Source: JAWLBW01 sp041687475
GTDB taxonomy: Bacteria > J088 > JAWLBW01
Reading direction: 5' to 3'
DNA length: 12,654 bases
Assembly (NCBI GenBank): GCA_041687475.1
Contig: JAWLBW010000123.1
Span: forward strand, 1 to 12,654
The notes under the pieces were generated by a model that saw nothing but the letters and a program-made list of their open reading frames with translations, searched no databases and had not been told where the DNA came from. Positions 8,701-11,812 of this stretch are shown piece after piece. The number at the start of each line of letters is the position of its first letter. Within the stretch, counting starts at the first letter, position 1. The position numbers and the translations under genes were made by a program.

Positions 8701-9553
8701 GGTCTTCACAACCCGGGGCAGCGGCGTTCATCAGCCGATTGTCGCCCAGCCCTCGATCAGTCGCGACATTTACGGTTCCATCTGGGTCTATTTCGGAACG
8801 GGGCGGTTCATGAACCGTGACAGCATCAACTCGGCGTTCGACGATTTGAGTTACGGCGTGAATCCGGGTGTGACCGCCTATCAGCAGTCGCTCTACGGCA
8901 TCATCGATCCCTGTTGGAGCCCCAGCGTGGCCACCGACTTCGGGGGTACGTGCCCGACAACCGCCGCGCCCTACACGCGTTCGGACGTGTTCGATACGAG
9001 CAGCCTCGACACCTATGCATCGGCACTTGCCGCCGAGGTACGGGGAACGGGTACTGCGGCCATCTGCGGCGCGGCGGCTTGCAGCTTCCCCGACCTTTAC
9101 CAGAAGGTGCGCGAAGGCATCAACGGAACGGGTAACTATGTGGGCTGGCGACGCAGCCTTCCCCACAACAACGCCGAGTTTGCAGCATGGGAAATGTCGT
9201 ACAACAAGCCTGCCGTCGCCGGCGGACTGGTGCTCTTCACGACGTACCTGCCAGGCTATGACTCTTCGGCCGAACAGTGTGCCTTGAGCGGCCAGAGTTG
9301 GTTGTATGCCCTTGATTACATGGCCGGCGTGGCTTCTCCTTCCGACGTGCTCAATCCTTACTCGAATGCCTCTTCGAGCACAACGTTGCAGCCCGTGCAG
9401 GCCTCGGTCATGACTGACCCGGCACCGCCGTCGCCGCCCGCCATCTTCAACAAGACGGTCTTCGTGCAGAGCGCGACGGCCCGTCCGGTGGCGGTCGAGA
9501 CCGATGCGCAGTTCCATGTAAAGCCCGGCATTCGTGACTGGGAAGAGCAGTAA
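2777..9553 (+). CDS. pilY1: Giant PilY1-type pilus tip adhesin with internal CARDB repeats
   Basis: PilY1/PilC is the secreted, pilus-tip-associated protein that primes pilus assembly and mediates adhesion and surface sensing. This one is 2258 residues; Pseudomonas PilY1 is near 1160. A basic N-terminus and hydrophobic segment (about residues 10-27) give a signal peptide, probably cleaved after SSA at 32. A von Willebrand A-like domain opens with PNIMILYDNASSMS (63-76). Six CARDB repeats occupy about 357-1074, and the vWA-like fold resumes with CRNNYVLMISDGYS at 1219. The C-terminal PilC-type beta-propeller starts near WKLGDIVYSTP (1608), with LVGSNDGMLHAFNGG around 1651-1665. EF-hand-like calcium loops are seen at 1456-1464, 1489-1497 and 1917-1925; the last, DLDGDFSVD, matches in place and form the loop that controls pilus retraction in Pseudomonas. 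AGAGG at 2767-2771 lies 5 bases before the ATG. It is the last gene of the operon. Confidence 0.93.
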   Translation: MKKLFAEKRRLAKIFTLLVMGLASSLGPTSSAMSGPGSDSAVADNRDMCALPPFLNVAITEKPNIMILYDNASSMSLAGYTRPYDPKTEYYGLFDNRACYKGSSSGFEKNPVFGNETVEVAGVWRVNEAWEKNAYRIANRNNEHKCDSNSPKTGDPAYFHSDYPFSGNFLNWATMRRIDLLRMAFTGGLGSNSGTQKASYLAGEGTQSAGDKFAPCFSKSYYGTGVSPYGANQVKVVDGQAVFGAQCDAADETIMARLRIPIERETATARYIFKPEDAVHTSPLSFSLAQADVGVVTPVSPAPSHQQLASYISDQPLDVPPVVEGKVIASSQNWGLRLASLFDRMSDVGLGLIGATELSVNIDSVTPTSAQPGASVLVNVTVTNHTNTNANGIQVGFDFNGTNAGSCVVSGNVKNGSKTVSCSFSVPASLSDGPYTLRATASYPGLAPGSDTTSFTVLPAPKSDFSVAIGGVSVNTGQPGDSVTFKLEVKNTGTLVSPASDVGLYWSGNMAGSCPVPSGIPIGGVTTVFCTVQVPSVPGGTYNLIARVDPFNSVSETDESNNTDVLLNAFEVIALAMPDLTISVDAVDLRAGLSGMPIQAILTVRNIGGKDAPSTTISAAFGGTSSGSTCSVPALAMGSVTKVKCTFTVPALSHDTDYALAFTVDPGNGVTESDETNNTASGPNFYVHRNHKNNVDLQAVSITVVDASTTGVPGGSEVVKVEVANVGGDDVPALTGGLLIVLSKDGIFTPGDQNVAVCNVPAMPKYPTSGWRQTITCTANFQATLDPADYQVPGSHLAALLDPNHTVGEIPDIAPNHVGTPYALQFSKPDLSISTLFATPNVGLTAGGTVDITMTIQNAGEEVKFQGIDLFGSPDATLDGSDVELTLTDYDCGDTYVIAAGDSLTITCTAEIPAGTPDGSYYVFATVDPDSTATPAEDNRANNSRSTSVIIGTGGGAVDLALSNINVPTSIPPGANLTVSFQVDNLGYASTTTWPVVQMVFDADGGNIVAYCYVKSLIPGGGSVATSCSLTVPEELGTPSVTDGNSYTLALVVDPTNAEAEANETNNLYKFSVLTEKLESCTGTAKSCSYTIKVDWGGRGRTGILWSFRSKALGTLAPANLGITTIDDWVEDGSLAGTDKWKMAFPNKFAGVDENQQPANNLIPRLESAGPVYGGKLARILLNTIKYYAFEPNFRPSSGIDPMKYDPVVDANTAEPHNCRNNYVLMISDGYSYDDWDALPSHVPTVTGDIKDYEPNGYDLTSNNPIVMSDAASYNMTVPDPDVAGLVSVGGGSYHVDNVARFARDNNIRNDGTSGSVNTVVVQAFAGGDPSFLQSRRATELMRSTAIQGNYVEIDGTPGPTSKSEFMESDGQSIRGYFSAEEGDNIADVIMAAINSVLLKTASGTSVSVIAATARGEGAIYQSYFRPTTAVGGQEISWLGYLQSIWVDRYNNLREDSDKDGRLNLKKDRIIDYQFDSASLETMARLYVDADGDGEPDTGQNPSPVPLTRLNPVFEAGKQLFLTDPDKRNIITWPHPSNTAAPTGGNPTIAFKASQADLLKSYMWPSDNVYHDDTTMTAELIDWIRGRDSLMDTFRSRTIELDGVKSTWKLGDIVYSTPTIVGAPEERYDLLYGETTYAEYFIEHRNRRRLVLVGSNDGMLHAFNGGVFREGDDPSTPDKEEAWFDKQGKELGEEVWAYVPGSLLQNLRILADAGYDTTCHLYTVDLKPKVTDVQIFFDSSGNPLSGPYKNGWGTIVIGGMRLGCGKTEFSSYFILDITDPDKPNVLAEFGPNTVAGSALDKAGHATSLEGLNFSYFYPIVMRVESDTGDKDRWYLVTGSGPDKLYFNNEKTTPGITGVYVFDLNRLGQGVGSMPGGEYPDLEKFAFLLNRFEHNSTNLVRNASYPGGLVVSGGVSADLDGDFSVDALYFTTQYDDRVDTDPATPARWGSELWRITPHDSSGDVALEDPANWAMTKVFTTRGSGVHQPIVAQPSISRDIYGSIWVYFGTGRFMNRDSINSAFDDLSYGVNPGVTAYQQSLYGIIDPCWSPSVATDFGGTCPTTAAPYTRSDVFDTSSLDTYASALAAEVRGTGTAAICGAAACSFPDLYQKVREGINGTGNYVGWRRSLPHNNAEFAAWEMSYNKPAVAGGLVLFTTYLPGYDSSAEQCALSGQSWLYALDYMAGVASPSDVLNPYSNASSSTTLQPVQASVMTDPAPPSPPAIFNKTVFVQSATARPVAVETDAQFHVKPGIRDWEEQ
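3845..5998 (+). repeat. Six tandem CARDB (Ig-like) repeats encoded within pilY1
   Basis: Residues about 357-1074 of PilY1 are six diverged repeats of 106-134 residues, starting near residues 357, 464, 579, 696, 830 and 959. Most open with DL.(I/V/A), have a central V.N.G strand, a C-x14-18-C pair, and a closing VDP...E..NN motif, clear in repeats 2, 3, 5 and 6, weak in 4 and lost in 1. This is the CARDB pattern (cell-adhesion-related domain in bacteria). Cysteine pairs fall at 407/422, 514/530, 630/645, 758/777, 892/908 and 1012/1028, with no other cysteine in the region. The repeats probably form a rigid, disulfide-stapled rod. The DNA copies are well diverged, so this is not a recent duplication. 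Confidence 0.85.
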
Positions 9554-9560
9554 TACAAGC

Positions 9561-9588
9561 GTCAGGGGCGGCAGCCGCCGCCCCTGAC
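9561..9588 (+). terminator. 12-bp perfect hairpin after pilY1 (end-of-operon structure)
   Basis: GTCAGGGGCGGC, loop AGCC, then its exact reverse complement, beginning 7 bases after the pilY1 stop. No T-tract follows, so it may act as a Rho-independent terminator of the I-shaped kind or as a block to 3' exonucleases rather than as a classic terminator. Confidence 0.6.
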
Positions 9589-9728
9589 AAACTCTCCGGC
9601 CTCGCCCCTGGGTAACCGGGGGCATCGGTCGTACGATTGCAGGTGTCGGGTCGCCGCATTCCGCACCCCGACCACGCGGGCAAACACCGCTCGAATGCAG
9701 GGCGATCGGCGCCAGGCGATCGTTACCC
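9589..9728. other. Intergenic spacer between the pilus operon and rplU
   Basis: No gene is seen here. It holds a weak hairpin (GTCGGGT at 9645-9651 with ACCCCGAC at 9665-9672, one bulge) and an 8-bp direct repeat, GGCGATCG, at 9701-9708 and 9715-9722. The two copies start 14 bp apart and end just before the -35 box at 9729. The repeat could be an operator or activator site for the ribosomal promoter, but this is inference only. Confidence 0.35.
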
Positions 9729-9758
9729 TTGACAGACAGGGGCCGGTTTCCATAAAAT
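9729..9758 (+). promoter_or_regulatory. Sigma-70-type promoter of rplU-rpmA
   Basis: A perfect TTGACA -35 (9729-9734), an 18-base spacer and TAAAAT (9753-9758, 5 of 6 matches to TATAAT) lie in an A-rich patch within GC-rich DNA. The expected transcript starts near 9765, about 27 nt before the rplU ATG. Such a strong promoter fits a ribosomal protein operon. Confidence 0.75.
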
Positions 9759-9791
9759 AAAAGATTCCATCTGGATTTCTGAGGACGTAGT

Positions 9792-10109
9792 ATGTCATAC
9801 GCCGTGGTGAATACCGGAGGACGCCAACTGGTCGTCTCCGAAGGTGAAATCGTTAAGATTGACTATCGCGCCGACGTCGAACAGGGTTCGACCATCGATC
9901 TGGGCCGTGTGCTCTTGATCAAGCGCGAAGATCAGGTTCATGTCGGAAAGCCCGAAGTCGAAGGCGCGAAGGTTACCGCCGAAGTGCTCGGCCACGGGCG
10001 CGACAAGAAAATCATCGTCTACAAGAAGAAGCGCCGTAAGAACTACCGCCGGAAGCAGGGCCACCGCCAGGACTTCACGCGCGTTCGCGTTTCGGCCATT
10101 TCGATTTAA
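9792..10109 (+). CDS. rplU: 50S ribosomal protein L21
   Basis: L21 is a structural protein of the large ribosomal subunit that binds 23S rRNA. The product has 105 residues, the usual length. The N-terminus MSYAVVNTGGRQ matches the family start (YAVVxTGGKQ), with an Arg in place of the common Lys. The middle carries DLGRVLLI and VGKPEVEGAKVTAEVLGHG, and the basic tail KKKRRKNYRRKQGHRQ is the L21 RNA-binding signature. GAGGA at 9781-9785 lies 6 bases before the ATG. It is first in a two-gene operon with rpmA (10-nt gap), behind a strong sigma-70 promoter. Confidence 0.97.
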   Translation: MSYAVVNTGGRQLVVSEGEIVKIDYRADVEQGSTIDLGRVLLIKREDQVHVGKPEVEGAKVTAEVLGHGRDKKIIVYKKKRRKNYRRKQGHRQDFTRVRVSAISI

Positions 10110-10119
10110 GGGGTGAACG

Positions 10120-10380
10120 ATGGCTCATAAAAAAGGACAAGGCAGTTCCCGAAACGGCCGCGACTCCCAAGGTCAGCGACGCGGCATCAAGAAGTTCGGC
10201 GGCCAGAAGGTCATTCCGGGCAACATCATCGTGCGCCAGCTGGGTACCAAGTGGCACCCGGGCACCGGTGTGGGCATGGGCAAGGACTACACGATCTTCG
10301 CCATGGCCGAAGGCCAGGTGAAGTTCGAAGACTTCAAGACGCCCGCCGGCAAGTGGCGCAAGCGCATCTCCGTCGTCTGA
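10120..10380 (+). CDS. rpmA: 50S ribosomal protein L27
   Basis: L27 sits near the peptidyl-transferase centre, where its N-terminal tail helps position tRNAs. The 86-residue product is full length, beginning MAHKKGQGSSRNGRDS and continuing with KKFGGQ, GNIIVRQLGTKWHPG and GMGKDYTIFA, all diagnostic of the family. There is no N-terminal extension before the Ala-His-Lys-Lys tail, so the protein needs no protease processing of the kind known in Firmicutes. AGGGG at 10109-10113 overlaps the rplU stop and lies 6 bases before the ATG. A terminator-like hairpin follows at 10408. The GTPase gene obg, often next in this operon, is not present. Confidence 0.98.
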   Translation: MAHKKGQGSSRNGRDSQGQRRGIKKFGGQKVIPGNIIVRQLGTKWHPGTGVGMGKDYTIFAMAEGQVKFEDFKTPAGKWRKRISVV

Positions 10381-10407
10381 GCCGATTAGCTTGCCGATTT
10401 CGCACTG

Positions 10408-10437
10408 AACCCCATCTCCGGATGGGGTTTCGTGTTT
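10408..10437 (+). terminator. Intrinsic terminator of rplU-rpmA
   Basis: A 9-bp perfect stem, AACCCCATC with GATGGGGTT, around a TCCG tetraloop, starts 28 bases after the rpmA stop. It is followed by TCGTGTTT, a modest T-rich tail. Confidence 0.75.
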
Positions 10438-10452
10438 CTGAGGAACAAGGAT

Positions 10453-10476
10453 ACACCGAGACGCAGAGACACAGAG
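10453..10476. repeat. Octamer array 1 (three units of ACRCMGAG type)
   Basis: Three consecutive 8-bp units: ACACCGAG, ACGCAGAG, ACACAGAG. It lies in the gap between the rpmA terminator and the TusA-like gene. Similar CACAGAG-rich arrays occur between genes in many environmental bacterial genomes (general recollection). No function is known to me. Confidence 0.6.
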
Positions 10477-10482
10477 TCTTTT

Positions 10483-10536
10483 ATGAAGCAGGCTCTTCTT
10501 CTTTGCGATCTGCGATCTGGGATCTGCGATCTATGA
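10483..10536 (+). CDS. Possible 17-codon leader ORF overlapping the TusA-like start
   Basis: An ATG at 10483 opens a 17-codon frame whose TGA stop (10534-10536) overlaps the ATG of the next gene as ATGA, the classic arrangement for translational coupling. Its last 10 codons run through the GATCT heptamer array, and its own ribosome binding site is poor. It may be chance. Its interest is that the gene it overlaps has no Shine-Dalgarno sequence of its own. Confidence 0.25.
   Translation: MKQALLLCDLRSGICDL
10505..10532. repeat. Heptamer array 2 (GCGATCT x4) ending at a start codon
   Basis: Four exact-length 7-bp units: GCGATCT, GCGATCT, GGGATCT, GCGATCT. The last base is directly followed by the ATG of the TusA-like gene at 10533. 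A further pair (GCGATCT, GGGATTT) occurs at 10870-10883, beyond the other end of that gene. Confidence 0.8.
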
Positions 10537-10769
10537 ATGCCGAGCCGACCGTAATTGTAGACGCCCGTAACACCTTCTGCCCGATTCCGATTATTCGGAT
10601 GGCGGCGCAGATCAAGAAGGTCGAGGTGGGCGAGGTTGTGCGCGTGCTGGCCACCGATTTCGGGCTCTACCCCGATCTGGAGGCCTGGAGCAAAGGCACG
10701 AAGCACGAAGTCGTATCGATTTCCGACGACGGCAAGGTCATCACCGCCGACATTCGCCGAGCTCTCTAA
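10533..10769 (+). CDS. TusA/SirA/YedF-family sulfurtransferase-like protein
   Basis: This small cytoplasmic protein of 78 residues has the size and fold pattern of the TusA family, whose members carry a persulfide on a conserved cysteine for tRNA thiolation, molybdenum cofactor work or sulfur oxidation. Visible marks are VDARNTFCPIPI (residues 9-20), with the active-site CPxP at Cys16-Pro19, then VEVGEVVRVLATDFG (30-44), matching the family GexxxVxxTDpG strand, and a C-terminal beta strand. The usual D.RG..CP is DARNTFCP here, so the Gly is lost. I chose the ATG at 10533 because the homology starts right after it and no better start lies upstream. No Shine-Dalgarno sequence is present, since a heptamer array fills the upstream bases. 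Which TusA subgroup it belongs to cannot be told; no sulfur-relay partner is adjacent. Confidence 0.8.
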   Translation: MNAEPTVIVDARNTFCPIPIIRMAAQIKKVEVGEVVRVLATDFGLYPDLEAWSKGTKHEVVSISDDGKVITADIRRAL

Positions 10770-10843
10770 ACGCGGAACACTCTGAACGCGGAACCAAGAA
10801 AACGCGGAACTCGGAACGCGGAACGCGGAAATAAGAAGGCGGA
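10770..10843. repeat. Heptamer array 3 (ACGCGGA-type) starting at a stop codon
   Basis: Units of 7 bp with consensus ACGCGGA start at the base after the TusA-like stop codon. Exact or near copies lie at 10770, 10786, 10802, 10809 (ACTCGGA), 10816, 10823 and 10837 (AGGCGGA), with decayed 7-bp units between (for example AATAAGA) and two 2-bp slips of phase. This is an interrupted tandem array, most regular at 10802-10843. Confidence 0.8.
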
Positions 10844-10869
10844 ACCGTGCAATCCGGCTCCGGTTTTTT
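10841..10869 (+). terminator. Weak terminator-like hairpin and T6 after the TusA-like gene
   Basis: GGAACCG can pair with CGGTTTT across a 13-base loop that itself contains CCGG twice, and a run of six T follows CCGG at 10864-10869. The stem is short, uses two G-T pairs, and consumes part of the T run, so this is only a possible terminator. Confidence 0.3.
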
Positions 10870-10888
10870 GCGATCTGGGATTTCCAGT

Positions 10889-10962
10889 CGCACCCGTGCT
10901 GCACGAGGTCGCCCCTTCTCCCCTTCTGACCGCGCACCCGTGCAGCACGTGGTCGCCCCTTC
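10889..10962. repeat. REP-like 30-bp imperfect direct repeat with internal inverted repeat
   Basis: Two 30-bp copies (10889-10918 and 10933-10962) differ at 2 positions and start 44 bp apart. Each contains CGTGC-N-GCACG flanked by ACC and GGT, which can fold into a bulged hairpin. A decayed third copy lies at about 10966-10985 and overlaps the stop codon of the ferritin-like gene. A 13-base fragment, GACCTCGTGCAGC, recurs in inverted orientation at 11583-11595. Such palindromic intergenic units resemble REP elements; no transposase is present in the window. Confidence 0.65.
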
Positions 10963-10979
10963 AACGGGCACACCGTGCA

Positions 10980-11453
10980 TCACGACTCCGAGCTTTCCTC
11001 TACGGAATCAAGGTTCCTTCCCCGGATCAGCTGCTCGCGCAGCCAATCGAGGTGGCGACGATCTTCTTCGATGTTGTGGTGACAGATCTCAGACGTCTGT
11101 TCGTCGGATTGTCGGGCCAGAATTTCGTATTCTTCGATTTCGGTGTCTTCGGCCTTTAAATCCTGCTCAAGGGCCAGACAGAGATCCGGGTCGTTGGCGT
11201 GATTACGAGAGGCAAGGGTATGGTTGGGGTCGGGTATGGGCGCCGGTTCGCCCCCGAGCTCGCGTATTCGCGTCTCGAGACTGCGAATGTGACCTTTGTG
11301 CGAAGCGGCCATGTCGAGCAGGGTACGAGCGATGTCTTTCCGCTGCAGGGTGCGGGCGCGTTCGGCGTGCATCTCGTAGGACGCGGCCGAGAGGTGCTCG
11401 TTACGGAGGGCCGATTGCAGTCGTTGCAGGATGCGCTGGCGATCGTCTGGCAT
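10980..11453 (-). CDS. Ferritin-like (bacterioferritin-type) di-metal protein
   Basis: A 157-residue, mostly helical protein with two repeats of the ferritin helix pair. Helix 1 has RNEHLSAASYEMHA (Glu19), helix 2 AASHKGHIRSLE (51-60), helix 3 EDTEIEEYEILA (102-113) and helix 4 IEEDRRHLDWLREQL (128-142), the last very close to the bacterioferritin DEEEHxDWLE signature. Ferritin-family proteins bind iron at a di-metal centre built from Glu and ExxH ligands. Here the first ExxH reads HKGH (His52, His55) and the second DRRH (Asp131, His134), so the centre may be altered. I chose the ATG at 11453 because GGAA and a plausible promoter lie just upstream; an in-frame ATG at 11498 lies inside that promoter and lacks a ribosome binding site. 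Convergent with the TusA-like gene. Iron storage is possible but not shown. Confidence 0.75.
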   Translation of the reverse strand: MPDDRQRILQRLQSALRNEHLSAASYEMHAERARTLQRKDIARTLLDMAASHKGHIRSLETRIRELGGEPAPIPDPNHTLASRNHANDPDLCLALEQDLKAEDTEIEEYEILARQSDEQTSEICHHNIEEDRRHLDWLREQLIRGRNLDSVEESSES

Positions 11454-11476
11454 GCGTGTTTCCGAGTTTGACCGGT

Positions 11477-11505
11477 ATTCTAACAACGGTGCCTGCATGT
11501 TTCGA
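11477..11505 (-). promoter_or_regulatory. Candidate promoter of the ferritin-like gene
   Basis: Read on the minus strand: TCGAAA (-35, 11505-11500, 4 of 6), a 17-base spacer, then TAGAAT (-10, 11482-11477, 5 of 6). Transcription would begin about 15-20 nt before the ATG at 11453, leaving just enough leader for the GGAA ribosome binding site. It would exclude the alternative ATG at 11498. Confidence 0.45.
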
Positions 11506-11507
11506 CG

Positions 11508-11534
11508 GTAGCCGCAGCCGGAGGCGGCGGCTAC
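11508..11534. repeat. GC-rich hairpin element
   Basis: GTAGCCGC pairs with GCGGCTAC, and inside it GCC pairs with GGC across a GGA loop, leaving one A-G mismatch. This gives an 11-pair stem in 27 bp. It lies immediately upstream of the ferritin-like promoter and directly before heptamer array 4. It has no T-tract, so it looks more like a palindromic intergenic element than a terminator. Confidence 0.55.
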
Positions 11535-11562
11535 ATCCTCAATCCTTTATCCCCAATCCTCA
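11535..11562. repeat. Heptamer array 4 (ATCCTCA x4)
   Basis: Four 7-bp units without gaps: ATCCTCA, ATCCTTT, ATCCCCA, ATCCTCA. It starts at the base after the hairpin ending at 11534. It belongs to the divergent gap of about 360 bp between the ferritin-like and acyl-CoA dehydrogenase genes, in which I see no gene. Confidence 0.75.
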
Positions 11563-11636
11563 ACGAGGAAACGGCTATCGTTGACCTCGTGCAGCCCCAG
11601 GCACTTATCGTCGCAGGGGGAGGTGCGTAGTTGCAG

Positions 11637-11676
11637 AGTCTGACGGTCTGAAAGTCCGGCAGTCTGAAGGTCTGAC
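11637..11676. repeat. Octamer array 5 (RGTCTGAM x5)
   Basis: Five 8-bp units without gaps: AGTCTGAC, GGTCTGAA, AGTCCGGC, AGTCTGAA, GGTCTGAC, then a decaying AGT. It lies in the middle of the divergent intergenic region. Confidence 0.8.
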
Positions 11677-11719
11677 AGTTCCCCGGTCACCGGCTCCCCA
11701 GTGCAACCGGTCGCACGCA

Positions 11720-11734
11720 CGCGCCCCAGGCGCG
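11720..11734. repeat. Short GC hairpin upstream of the acyl-CoA dehydrogenase promoter
   Basis: CGCGCC, loop CCA, GGCGCG: a perfect 6-bp stem ending 4 bases before the candidate -35 box at 11739. There is no T-tract. It could be a protein site or chance in GC-rich DNA. Confidence 0.3.
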
Positions 11735-11738
11735 CCCG

Positions 11739-11770
11739 TTGAGGGGGGTAGCGGGTTGTGATACCATCAC
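11739..11770 (+). promoter_or_regulatory. Candidate promoter with operator-like palindrome for the acyl-CoA dehydrogenase
   Basis: TTGAGG (11739-11744), a 17-base spacer and TACCAT (11762-11767) match sigma-70 boxes at 4 of 6 positions each. The perfect inverted repeat GTGAT-ACC-ATCAC (11758-11770) overlaps the -10, where a bound repressor would block transcription. Fatty-acid and branched-chain degradation genes are commonly repressed in this way, but I cannot name the regulator. Confidence 0.4.
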
Positions 11771-11812
11771 GTTTTCCCCTGTTTTTTCCATTCCGAGAAA
11801 GGGTTACGTACC

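Noticed and set aside
7937..9625. Long antisense frame opposite the PilY1 beta-propeller (562 codons)
   Set aside because: It has no recognisable motif, no ribosome binding site or operon context, and complete overlap with the PilC-type domain.
9554..9791. Structured RNA or tRNA in the gap before rplU
   Set aside because: There are only short weak stems apart from the post-pilY1 hairpin and no cloverleaf. The rplU promoter lies at the end of the gap, so there is no long leader for an L21-type control element.
10847..11584. Plus-strand frame of 245 codons opposite the ferritin-like gene
   Set aside because: It runs through repeats and intergenic hairpins and shows no domain, whereas the minus strand carries the ferritin helix signatures.
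10453..11676. CRISPR array
   Set aside because: Units are 7-8 bp without spacers and differ from array to array. The 30-bp direct repeat has only two clear copies, and no cas genes are present.
11757..11771. CRP/FNR-type site (TGTGA ... TCAC)
   Set aside because: The spacing is 5 bases rather than 6 and the right half-site ends in G, so the simpler reading is a GTGAT-N3-ATCAC palindrome.
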